Source: Helichrysum umbraculigerum
Taxonomy: Eukaryota > Streptophyta > Magnoliopsida > Asterales > Asteraceae
Assembly: GCA_949592205.1 (NCBI GenBank)
Contig: CATIUR010000002.1
Span: 3,876,501 to 3,940,500, forward strand
Length of the DNA stretch: 64,000 nucleotides
Direction: 5' to 3'
Shown here piece after piece: positions 45,418 to 57,043 of this stretch (positions within the stretch are counted from its first letter, which is position 1; every line of letters begins with the position of its first letter). A model generated the notes under the pieces. It saw only the letters and a list, made by a program, of their open reading frames with translations. It was not told the DNA's origin and searched no databases. Both the position numbers and the translations under genes were made by a program.

Positions 45418-47677
45418 ATGGCTGAAGCACTTCCCATTTCTCCGGCAACCACCGTGTTCTCAACCGCCTCAACCTCCATACCCCACCTCTCTCCCTCCCA
45501 ACACCACCCTTATCACCACCAAACACAACCATATAACAACATCACCAGAAAGCCCATTTCCACCCTCATCTGTCAAGCAAGTCCCATAACTCCAGTAGCC
45601 ACCGCGACTCCCAAAAAGTTAAAGAATCGATACGAAATCGAAAACTTAACAATATGGTTATTAAAACAAGAACAAGCTGGTCATATTGATGCAGAATTGA
45701 CTACAGTTTTATCGAGTATTTCATTGGCTTGTAAGCAAATTGCTTCACTGCTACAAAGATCTAGTATCATTAACTTGACTGGTGCTCAGGGAACCATGAA
45801 CATCCAAGGTGAAGATCAAAAGAAACTAGATGTCATATCTAATGAGGTATCTTTTGACTTTTGTGGTCAATTTAGCTACTTTTGAAACTCAAATTATGCA
45901 TGCATTTTGTTATAGTCTGATAACATGATGCACCTCCATTTAAAGGATATCTTCCCAATTTTGTATGTTGTCAAGATTTTTCGAGAAAATTGAGTGGTGC
46001 ATATCAATTGTGATCTTGAAATATGGTATGTTTGACTTACAGGTCAAAGGATACATTTTCTTGTTGGAAGTTAAAATATGGCAGTATAGCATGTCTTATC
46101 TACACGATTCCACAATTTGGTTAATATTGTATTATGAACTTGTTTGAAAGGTATTATAAACTAAAGTTTACATTTTTGGCAAACAAAGTGACAAAAGTGC
46201 TATTTGAAAGTTCAGTATATTGGTGTTTGTTCATTTTTAGGCTTAAATACTGTTTGTTCCTTGATAATTCTGGAAGATATATATATTTGGTGGAAAATCA
46301 TGTAGTTGTTCTGCAACTGCTTGAGATCAAGTGGCCGAACAGGAATCATAGCATCAGAGGAAGAAGACGTGCCAGTGGCTGTTGAGGAAACCAATTCGGG
46401 AAACTACATTGTTGTGTTTGACCCAATCGATGGATCTGCTAACATCGACATTGGCTTAACCACTGGGTCTATATTTGGCATTTACGCTCCTGATGAACAA
46501 TGCCTTGTTGATTATGACTCCGACACTGTATGTACAACCTTCTCAAACCTTTCATATGTTTGGATTTGCGTTTAGAAACTGGTTATCTAATAAATGCGTT
46601 AGGTGGTAGCACTCATAAAAGTTCTAACGTTTAACAAATTATGTTTTTAACATCATATACAAACACTACCTTTACATTTCTCTATTTGACAGCTTATTAT
46701 GTGACTACGATTATTTGAAATCACATAATCATTTTTATAGTGCACCTCCAAACACCCCTTCTAACAATATAATGAAGTATTTGTGGATTGAAAAATGACT
46801 CGTGGTTCGGTGATCAGTTAGATCAGGCAAAAGAAAAGTGTATCGTGAGCGTTTGCCAGCCCGGGAGCAACTTATTAGCAGCAGGATACTGTCTGTATTC
46901 AAGCTCGGTAGTGTTCACCATTTCAATAGGTAACGGAGTTCATGGATTCACACTTGATCCAGCTTATGGTGAATTTGTTTTAACGCACGAGGACATCAAG
47001 ATACCAAAACAAGGGAGAATCTACTCTTTTAACGAAGGAAATTACGATCTTTTTGATACTAAATTGCAGAATTATCTTAACCATCTACGGAAACCTGGTG
47101 GACCTGCTGGAAAACCATACTCAGGGCGATACATTGGATGTCTTGTTGGTGAAATTCACAGAATGTTGCTTTATGGTGGCATCTATGGGAACCCAAATAA
47201 CGAGAAGGCGAAAAATGGGAATTTGAGGTTATTGTATGAATGTGCACCAATGAGTTATTTGGTGGAACAAGCTGGAGGGAAAGCTATAGATGGTGTTCAA
47301 AGGATTCTTGATATTAAACCTGAGCAGGTAAGTCATTGTTGTCAGTTTATAAGATACATTTTGACTTTGATTTGGTCAACCAAACTAATCTCAACCTTTA
47401 AAACTTGTATTTTTGGAGTTCAAACTTTCAAGAAAATTTTGATACCTTGAATTTTATAGACAGAGTGTATAAGTGGTGAACTTTTGGTGTTATATTTCAG
47501 TTATGAAAGAAGTACTAATTTTTAATCGTTTGACCAGAAAGTCAAATTGTACCATGGAGTAAAAGGAAAGAACAATAGTCTTTAACGATATTTTCTCATA
47601 CACAGGTTCACCAGCGAACTCCAATATTCATAGGAAGCCCAGACGAAATCGACAAGCTAGTATCATATTTGGCTTGA
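45418..47677 (+). CDS. FBP: Chloroplast fructose-1,6-bisphosphatase
   Basis: Hydrolyses fructose-1,6-bisphosphate to fructose-6-phosphate in the Calvin-Benson cycle. Four exons, 45418-45846, 46306-46527, 46818-47327 and 47606-47677, all ending on whole codons; 410 aa. The first ~55 residues are Ser/Thr/Pro/His-rich without acidic residues after position 3, as in a transit peptide. Core motifs: NIQGEDQKKLDVISNE, RSSGRTGIIASEEEDVPVAV, metal site FDPIDGSANID, SFNEGNY, and the substrate/AMP-family end LLYECAPMSYLVEQAGG. The three redox-loop cysteines of the thioredoxin-regulated plastid enzyme are present (DEQC, EKC, SVC), so light activation is likely. The loop is about four residues shorter than in pea, and the usual DGSS is DGSA. 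It could be a plastid isoform rather than the main one. Confidence 0.9.
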
Positions 47678-48297
47678 TATATGTACATGATTGTGTCTGT
47701 TACATTCATGAAGTTCGTTAACAATTGAGCAAGGATTCGTTCTTGTGGTGTATTTCAAGTCAAGTAATGACAGGATTCATCAGAATGTAACTTCAAATTC
47801 ATGAAATTGAAGATTACTAAGTTGACACTCCTGTTGAACATCAAACTGCAAGTTATAACTTAAATGATTACAAAAGACTTGAAATTTTATAAATCATTTT
47901 TTTTAATAAACAATACTTTTCAGAGTTTATATGTCAAATTGGATGTATAGCAATCACCATATGTTCAAAAATTCATATAGTGAACTATTAAGATGACTTT
48001 CAAATGTAGAAAACACAATTGGGAAAATTGGTCAACCTCATCAACAAAAGTCAAAAGGGGAATTTTTCGATCTTGAAGCACTAGATCAATTCAGCCCAAT
48101 GGAAAGGTAATTCAAACATGGGTTCGAATTGAACATAAAGCAGAACGAAGAATGAAAAAAAGAAGATGAAGAAAAAGGAATGCAATTAAGTTGCATACTT
48201 GTATCATAATATGTTTGCAATGCAGGTATTGTTTCATGAAACAAAAAGACAATTAACAAGAAGCTTCATGAGATCATTAATGAGGAGCACCAGTTTC
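47678..48297. other. Spacer between convergent genes
   Basis: 3'UTRs of the FBPase gene (+) and the endosulfine gene (-). No other feature is seen. Confidence 0.6.
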
Positions 48298-49853
48298 TCA
48301 TTCATTCATGACTGTGTCCTCTGCTGCTGGTGTACTGTTTCCATCTATTTAAAGAGCCAACATATCAGATCAGATATTAGATACGGAGTACATCAGAAAG
48401 CAAAACTACGTCCCAAACAGAAAGAAAAATTTGAAAATTATCCATCATTGCGAATAAATTGATGCTGTTGATTTAGGTCCATTAAGTTTTCTATATTTTA
48501 AGGTCATTGTAGACACTTGATAAACAATTTTCTTAAAACATGTCTTGAAGGGCAGAGAAAGTATCAATATTGTATTTCTATTGAAAATAAAGGAATTCAA
48601 AATGTCAAACAACAAAACAGAGAACAAGTACCATCTCCATCTGTAGGTGCGCAAGGAGATTTCCGATATCGCGTTTGTTGTTGAGTTGGCTGTATCACAA
48701 CACAAATAAAAAGGTCTATCATGACACTCATTTAAAACACTATGTAGACACTCAAATTTGATAAAGAAACCACTAAAAAACACACTTAAACACGATAAAG
48801 TATAAAGGCAACTGATCAACAATAAAGTTTCAATGAGATCCATCAGATATCTTATATAAACAAGCAGAACGTAAAGCATATGCAGATAGAACACTGCCTC
48901 ATATGGTGGCAATGAAATAAACACTCCAAACTACAGCGACTCTCTAGGACTCTAGGTGCAACAATCAACATAGAAAGTAGAGGTGGCAAACACGTAAAAT
49001 ATATATGTAGGCATGTAGCTTTAACAGAAACAAGTAAAAACTCGCCCACAATGTACTTTTGTAATTATTGGAGACATAGTGATCATGCCAACCAATGCAA
49101 CCCATGCAAAACATACCCACTAAACACCGTTACCCAACCTGCCCATTTTGTCACCTCTGCTAGAATGCCAGTGATCCATTAAATCAGGTTGAAGTATGAG
49201 AATGATTTTCACATGTACAGGAGAAGAAAAAAAAGATTTGCTTACTTGTAGTTTCGGTCGAAGTGCCTCAAGAGGTCCTTTGGGCTTCTCTACACCTTGC
49301 TGTCAACAGTAACATTATACTTTAGGTCAATAAATGTAAGCAGGTATACTTGAATGCTGCATACTACAGAAGTGTATAACATAAAATGAAAAGAGCAGTC
49401 ATGAAAAAGTTCTGCTCGGTTTTTGTTGTGATGTAACAAGCTTTAGGTGCAAATTTGAATGTTGAAGATTTGAGCAGTGGTCCAGAGGATATGTACCTTT
49501 CCAAGAGCCCAATCAGCTGAATCAAAATAAGCTCGTTCATGATCCTAACATCAAATCCAATGTCTTATATGAGTCCAACAGCACATATTAATTTTGTTAC
49601 AGCAGGTTAAGGTAGATGGAGATGAGTCAATTTTACCTTAGAAATGAGTGGGGGCTTTTTTGGCACGATACCTCCATACTTCTTCTTAATGACTTCCTCC
49701 TGATGAAACACAATATAACGATATCAAGGGTTATATTCTGTAATAAATTACAACCAAAAGATATTAGGAATTCAAGGAGACAAGGAATATAACATATGCA
49801 CAGTTGCGCGATCTAACCTCCTTCTCTGTTGAAACCTTAGATGACTCATCCAT
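48298..49853 (-). CDS. Endosulfine (ENSA/ARPP19) family protein
   Basis: A 101-aa protein from six small exons: 49853-49818, 49699-49637, 49544-49497, 49299-49246, 48689-48632 and 48344-48298 (306 bases, one frame). It starts MDESSKVSTEKEEV and contains KKYGGIVPKKPPLISKDHER, the central FDSADW motif (residue ~43), GPLEALRPKLQPT and an acidic tail ending DTVMNE. In animals and yeast the equivalent FDSGDY serine is phosphorylated by Greatwall kinase, turning the protein into an inhibitor of PP2A-B55 at mitotic entry or quiescence. Plant members share the core, but their kinase is less clear. The gene has a ~1.6-kb intron in its 5'UTR. Exons are too short to show as long ORFs; the assignment rests on the perfect chaining of frames and the family core. 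Confidence 0.92.
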
Positions 49854-49881
49854 TTTTTTTACTCTAGCAAGCGTACACAGG

Positions 49882-51493
49882 CTGCAATATAAATATACAT
49901 TCATTCCCATTAATATATAACTAGGCACACACTAATCCTATCACATAAAAATTGAGCTACATCTACTAAATGCTCAATGTATAGATTTGAATTTATATAA
50001 GTGTTAAGAAAATAAAGCTAGATAAAGACTAAACCATGTACGAATTCCTAAGATGGGGTGAGAATATAAGTAAACAATTCAACTGAATGAAAGATAATGC
50101 AGACAGAAAAAGAAAAAAAACGTAATTTCTGAAAGAGAGAGCATTAATAATAAAGGACATAAATATTGATGTTTATGAATAAGCAATCAAGTCCTTATAA
50201 GCAATATTACCACAACCCCAAATGTAACTTTTATAGCTTGTAGAAGTAGATGGATGTTTTGCATGTTAGAGACACTCATCCAACTTAACATATATAAAAA
50301 TCACTCTTCTTCAATTCCTTTCTATTTGTGCTCATCTAAATACTTATCTACATAAGTGTACACACACTTCCATGTGTCTAAAGTTCTAAATGTACTTGCA
50401 AAATCCCTATCCCACTCAAAACCTACATGTATAGTTCTGTAATTTTGAATTTAGATGCATAGAAAAAGTTGAACTTAAGACCATACATTAGTTTGACCTC
50501 TAGTTCATCACCAGGAAACCCCTCATGCTTCGTGATTTTCTTTATGATGAATTGAACCATATTATAAATGGCTTGTAATCTTACACATATCTGAATGAAT
50601 GTTTATTCTAGAAAATAGTCTCTCAAGAAGTCCCACTTGAACGAGCAGTTACATGTATAAAAAGAAATTAAAAAACCTACATTGAAATTAAATTACCAAT
50701 AACAAATCTGCAAAGTTCTTTTAACTTGAATTCTTCCACAAATGCATACACATATGTTAGAAGCACCTTCATCAGACCACCTATTATAGGAGGCTCCAAA
50801 AACATATACACAATCTGACCATCTTATATTTTTATGAAATTGATATAGTTTACCTTTCCCTTTCTACGTCATAACATATAAAAGAAAAATTATCGTGTTA
50901 ATCAATATTTGTTACTACTTGCTACAACAATTAGTTACACAAATACATCATACAACTATAGTTCCGACAAGCTGGCCATATAACAGATCACTAAGCGAGA
51001 TTACGCTTAACAACTCGAATAACATTACCTAAAATTGATATTACAGCAACATAAGTTACAACTACACGAAAAATCATTCTAATAACATGCAATGAACTAT
51101 CAACAACGAATTATGTAAAAGCTTACGAACAAAACCGCCGTGAACATCGATATGAACCACCTAGGGTTCACATTCACCAAATTATAACATCTTATCGGCT
51201 CGAATTTTAGCTTCTAACAACACATGAATACAAAACTATCGCTATATATATCGTAAATAAACAATTTAGTATAATCAGCTAACGATCCGTTACAGAAATT
51301 CAACAAATCATCAAATAAAACATCAGATAATTACAAAAATATCTTCGCGAATACGTGATGTCATCTCAACGATTCAGATAAGAGAATATAACACTGATAA
51401 ATTATGGATAGCAACACACGAACAATGATGTAATTGAAATTGAAGATAAAAATAGATAGATAAATGATGAATTTGATTAACCGTAGAAATTAC
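49882..51493 (-). other. 5'UTR intron of endosulfine gene
   Basis: An acceptor TTGCAG lies 28 bases before the start codon, and a donor CATCG|GTAATTTC sits at 51494/51493 in a pyrimidine-rich leader (51494 to about 51560). The ~1.6-kb AT-rich interval between has no ORF. Long 5'UTR introns often raise expression of plant housekeeping genes. Confidence 0.65.
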
Positions 51494-51569
51494 CGATGAA
51501 GAAAAGCTGCTGGAGGAGATAGAAGCCAGTTTCCGATTTACCGTCGATCGAGAATGAAAATATGAGTAT

Positions 51570-52228
51570 ATTGAAGAATATATTTGCCCTCAATTAATTA
51601 CTCGTTTTATTATATTTATTATTAATTAATTAATATATTATTATATTTGATTTATTTATTACCTGCAGTTGTTAAGACTTTTGAGTTTTGACCGCTTCAT
51701 TAACACGTTTTCTTTTTACAAAACGTGTTTTTGTATTAAAAACTACTCCGTATTAAAAATGTGAAACATCAATCAATCAATATTTATTTATTGTAAGAAT
51801 CTGTTTTTATCTCATGTTTATCGTTTCCATTTACATTAATCAATATTATTTAATTATTTTTTTCAACTAATCATTTTTACATATTTATTCTCTCTCGTTA
51901 TCTAATATTCACTTGAATAATAATAATTTTTGTTATTTACTATAACTTCTCAACCCAAATGTCTACCGATACGTAAGATGACATTATTTCTTTTTAGAAT
52001 GACGGTATGGTTAAGATTTCTATGTTTAAAATTATGGACGGTTGAATTAATTATAAAGTATTCATTTTTAATATCAATTTTCCTTATTTGAATTTAGTAA
52101 GAGCGTATATATTCATGATAATTGTGAGTTTTATATTTGAAATTAATTTAAACATGGCAGGTTTAACTATAACTCGCTACATTAATCATTTTTTTAATAT
52201 TCATTGATTAGGCATATTTTAGAATGTG
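51570..52228. other. Endosulfine promoter / intergenic
   Basis: AT-rich, with ATTAATTAATATATTATTAT runs. No gene or element recognised. Confidence 0.5.
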
Positions 52229-52684
52229 ATTTTTACTAGGGGTGTGCATGGTTCGGTTTGGGGCGGTTATGGGCACTAATCGTAACCGAACCGTATATGG
52301 CGGTTAATTGATATTGATAACCGTTAGGTTCGGTTAATTGACGGATCGGTTAACGGTTAATTTTGACGGTTCGGTTAATTTTTTCGGTTAAAGCAGTTAA
52401 TGTTAAATATTTAGGTTGTAACTTTAGCCGAACAAGTATTACTTCCTTTTTTCAACATACTACAAAATATGTGTAACGAAACAAGCATAAAACAAAAAAA
52501 CATGAATTAAAATTCAAGTTTACTTTTTAATCCAAAAGGAAAAAGTGAATACGAGATTAAGAATGCATGAATAGATCTGGTTTAAATATGAAGTCCTATA
52601 TTTTATTGATCCATTATTATGTCAGTCTAAAACAAAACAACAAAATCCATAGATTTTTTAATATTAAGTATTAATCCATATAAA

Positions 52685-52692
52685 AAAAGAAT

Positions 52693-52767
<75 letters not shown>
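52685..52767. repeat. (AT)n microsatellite
   Basis: About 80 bp of nearly pure AT dinucleotide, directly left of a foldback MITE. Confidence 0.95.
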
Positions 52768-52770
<3 letters not shown>

Positions 52771-53325
52771 GCATGATCCAGAGGGAAGTCCATTTTTTTA
52801 GGGAAGGGGGAAGCGTTAGTACGCATCAGGAAGCATATTACCTTCACCTATACTAATCTCGAAAAAAGCAAACTGAAATTTAGTAAATGTTAATCAGAAT
52901 CGATGTTATAAATGTTAAGCTTCCTTGATAAATTTTTTCTTCAAGTTATAGTATCGATTTATGAATATTTGATCCAAATCCGTTAAGATGCATCGCAGTG
53001 CATATTAGTTAATCTGCATTGTGATGCATCTTAACAATAAAAATATTTTTCAAATAATGTGAAGTTATATGATGCATCGCGATGCATCTTAGTTAATATG
53101 CATCACACTGCATCTTAACAATTAATTAAATAAATATTCACCAATTAATGTTATGACTTAAAAATGAAATTCATTCGTTAAAATATTCTTTATAGCATCG
53201 ATTTTGATTACTATTTACCGATAAAAATAATTTTTTGTTGACGTTTTGATTGATAATTGTAATATGCTTCCTGATACGTACTAACGCTTCCCCCTTCCCC
53301 CAAAAAGATACTTCCCTCTTGATCA

Positions 53326-53333
<8 letters not shown>
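52768..53333. mobile_element. Foldback MITE within (TA)n, type 1
   Basis: Terminal inverted repeats (left GATCCAGAGGGAAGT, right ACTTCCCTCTTGATC), then AGCGTTAGTACGCATCAGGA mirrored at the other end. GATGCATC-type palindromes fill the middle. (TA)n flanks both sides. No coding. Confidence 0.75.

Positions 53334-53366
<33 letters not shown>
53334..53366. repeat. (TA)n microsatellite
   Basis: Short pure TA tract separating the two foldback MITEs. Confidence 0.9.
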
Positions 53367-53370
<4 letters not shown>

Positions 53371-53739
53371 GAGAACCACTTTAAAGTTGAGAACTTTGAG
53401 AACCACAACGAATACGTGTTTGTTCACATGTGATTAACCTCAATCATATGTGAACATTGATGTACGTTTAATTGAAAAAGAAAAAAGTAAAAAAAAATCT
53501 TAAAATCATATCGAAAAACGCAAAAAACAAATACATGTTCACATGTGAACGATAATGTGAACAAATCGGTTAAAATGCGTTTTAAGACGTAAATTTAAGA
53601 TTTTTTTTGACTTTTTTCTTTTTCAATTAAACGTACATCAATGTTCACATATGATTGAAGTTAATCACATGTGACCAAACACGTATTCGTTGTGGTTCTC
53701 ACAGTTCTCAACTTTAAAGTGGTTCTCATTTGAACCTCC

Positions 53740-53740
<1 letters not shown>
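53367..53740. mobile_element. Foldback MITE within (TA)n, type 2
   Basis: The left arm TGAGAACCACTTTAAAGTTG and its inverted copy at the right end extend over about 140 bp per arm (AACGAATACGTGTTTG, TGTTCACATATGATTG and TCAATTAAACGTACATCAAT recur inverted). (TA)n on both sides. It is unrelated in sequence to type 1. Confidence 0.85.

Positions 53741-53793
<53 letters not shown>
53741..53793. repeat. (TA)n microsatellite
   Basis: Pure TA tract right of the second foldback MITE. Confidence 0.95.
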
Positions 53794-53799
<6 letters not shown>

Positions 53800-54297
53800 A
53801 ACTTAGATATATAAGGCGGGGCGGTTAATGGCGGATCGGTTATGGCCATTAACCGTAACCGAACCACCACGAGCGGTTAATTTTATTTTACATAACCGAA
53901 CCGGTGGTTTGTGTGGTTAAGCGGTTAAAATGGATCGGTTTAGCGGTTAAAATGGTTATGATTCGGTTAAACGGTTTTTGTGCTCACCCCTAATTTTTAG
54001 GTTTGCATACAGAGGGGGATGTCATCCTACTTTTGAGGTCATTTATCAACTTCAATAGAAAAGACATTTACATAATGCTAAAAAAGGTTTTTTGAATCTC
54101 ATAATCTCATTCTCATTCTCATAATAAGTCATAATATAATGAAAGCATACATTAAACTGCAATAGAAAAGACATTTACATTTAACCAAACAACCTGAGCT
54201 ACTTCCTGTATTTCTGCCTTCATCCGTCTCACGAGAAGATCCTTCCGCCAATGGTTGTCACAGATCCATAATACGAAAGAGAGCATCGACTGTCAAA

Positions 54298-56930
54298 GTA
54301 GGATATAAAATCTGCAAAAGAAATCATGTTAATGAGTTTTCGAACTATTTGTTCTGTAATTTACATGCATATTAACCATTGCACATGCTAAAATGAAAAA
54401 GGAACATAGAAGTATGTTGAAGTGACTTTTCTTTATCATCAAACTTTATGGTTAGAATGCTAACAAAGGTCATTTTTCAGCTTAACCGTCACCAACATCA
54501 TAATCTGCATTAGCACAAATATGGCAGTGGCTTAAAAAATTTAAGCCAGTCTATACCTAAGGTATAATATTTTGAACGACTGGAGATATAAAACATGAGA
54601 AGGGTGGATTGATATACTTGAAATAGTTTTATGTGAAAGAAAAGTGACAAAATACTTGATATAGATTAAGCCGGAGAAAATTAGATTGCAGATTCTAAGT
54701 ATGTTCACCTCCTTTTGCGCAAGTATCTATTTCACATCTGTATAAAATATAGGAACAATAGAAGATGAACTGCAGATAAGTCACTAATTGACTCCTTCCT
54801 ATTCCAAAATGTATATGTTTGTATAAAAAACTGAGATGACCAAACGTTTCAGTCTACTAACTAAAGCTCAATTAACTCAAACAATTTACTCAAAAATTCA
54901 TTGCCATGTGTGTAATTTAATTCAAGCCACCCCTGCTATGGATCTTATTATTAATAAAACTGTATTCCTCGGGTGGTACCAAAATGAAGAATTAAGATGA
55001 CTTGAATGCTGGAAGCTATCATCTGTCACTTTCAATGAACCATTTAAACACCATCCAAGTGGTTAAAAGTTGTCCAAAATCTATTAAATGACTCAGATTG
55101 CTATTGAAATCGTAGAAAACATTAACAAAAGGACTGGCCTGGTTTGACCTGTACTAAGTTACTAACAAACGACACTTAACATCCTGAACCTGTTACTTAA
55201 CCCGCCTGGCCCGTCCATCTTGCCACCTCTATTCCTTGTAAAATTTAATAACATAAACAAGTAGAGGACACGGTATATTGGTATGTTAGGATATCAAGAC
55301 AGATATTTGAACAGTATATTCTACACAAAATAACTCATATTGAAACAAATTTGAAGCACAGAAAGTGACTTAAGCTCACATACCACTAAAAAGTTGATCA
55401 TGGCGCACCAAGAGTGGTTCTTTAAAAAAGAACTGCTTGCATATGGACCTCATAATCTATGCAGCCACAAGCAAATAAGTTTCGACCCACAAAGTAGGAT
55501 ATAAAATCTGCAAAAGAAATCAAGTAATGAGTTTTCTAACTATTTAATCCGTGTAATTCACATGCAAATTAATCATTGCACTTGCAAAATTTCAAATGGA
55601 ACATAAAAGTATGTTGACCTGACTTTTCTTTATCGTCAAAATTAATGGTTAAAATGCTAAAAAGGTCCTTTTTCTGCTGACTGTCATCAGCATCACAACA
55701 AAAATGTATGTTGACCTGACTTTTCTTTATCGTCAAAATTTATGGTTAAAATGCTAAAAAGGTCCTTTTTCTGCTAACTATCATCGACATTCAACATCAC
55801 AATCTGCATTAGTACAAATGTGTCTGTGGCTTAAAAAAACCATTCTATATCGAAAGTATAATATTTTGGTAGACTGAAGATATAAAACACGAGGAGGGTG
55901 GGTTGATGTACTTGATATAGTTTTTACATGAAAGAAAACTGAAAAGATACTTGATATAGATTAAGCCTAAGAAGACAAAAAATCAGCTTCGTGGTATGTT
56001 CATCTACTTTGTGCAAGTATCTATTTCATATGTGTGTAAGATATGAGTAATAAGTAATAACTGCAAATAAACCAGTAACTGACTCCTTCCATAATGTACA
56101 TGACTACATGTTTGTGTAAAAACTGAGATAAAGCACAATTTGTCTTACTATAGCTGAATTAACTCAAAAGGTATTACCCGAAAATTCATTGCCATGTCAA
56201 TCACCATTGCTATAGTTATTTGTAACACTGTAGTTATATACGGAGTAATTCATTGGGTGGTACCAAAATGAGGAATCAAGATGACTTGACTGTTGGACTC
56301 TGTTATCTGTCATATGTAAAGAACCATTTACAAGATCATCCAAGTATTTAAGACATGTATTGTGGACTTAAGGTGTGAGACAAGAATTCATGTCTACTTG
56401 ATTCGGTACATTTAGATACGATATGAAGGTTCCTTCATTAGAGGTGGTCATTTCGGCCCATTTACTTGTGATGGGTCAATTTGGGTTGTGATTAATCTCT
56501 AAATGGTCAATGGATCTGTGTGATGACTCAGGATATCACTGAATTCGTAGACGTACTTATCTGTAGAAAAAATTAACATAGGGACTGGCCTGGTTTGATC
56601 CGTACTAACCAATGACTCATATCAACCTGAACCTGTACCTAACCCACCCGGCCCGTCCATTTTGCCACCTCTATTACGTGTATTAATTAAGAACATAAAC
56701 AAATAAAGGACATTGTATGTTAGGATGTCAAGACATATATTATAACAATATAACTGCCAACATTAATCATAAGGAAATAAGTTTGAAGCATAGAAAATGA
56801 CTTAAAATAAAGTTCACATATCACCAAAAAGTTAATCATGGTGCACCAAGAGTGGCTGTTTCAAGAAAACTGCTTGCATATGGACCTCATAATCTAGGCA
56901 ACCTCAACCAAATAAGTTACCACCCACAAT
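54298..56930. repeat. Two-copy tandem repeat (~1.2-1.4 kb) downstream of PORR gene
   Basis: Copy A (54298-55493) and copy B (55494 to about 56930) align throughout: both begin GTAGGATATAAAATCTGCAA and end near CTTGCATATGGACCTCATAA. Copy B also holds an internal 97-bp tandem duplication (unit starts 55611 and 55708). Each copy starts with an acceptor-like TTTTGCAG on the minus strand, so it may lie in a 3'UTR intron of the PORR gene. No coding capacity. Confidence 0.85.
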
Positions 56931-57043
56931 GAGGGGTCTCATGTACAAACCAACTGATCAAACCAATTATCATGCATCACATCTCATTTCTCCATGGCGT
57001 GTTGTCCGGAGGATGAAACTTCATTCCTTGCAATCATCATTAT

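Larger units (their letters stand above)
52237..53992. mobile_element. hAT-like non-autonomous element
   Basis: Ends TAGGGGTGTGCA and TGCTCACCCCTA are inverted repeats. The flanking 8-mers ATTTTTAC (52229-52236) and ATTTTTAG (53993-54000) match at seven positions, as expected of an old hAT 8-bp duplication. Subterminal regions are packed with CGGTTA / TAACCG motifs, likely transposase-binding repeats. It contains (TA)n tracts with two other MITEs inside. Confidence 0.75.

Noticed and set aside
45266..45532. 88-codon Gly/Arg-rich minus-strand ORF
   Set aside because: Antisense to the FBPase transit-peptide exon and leader.
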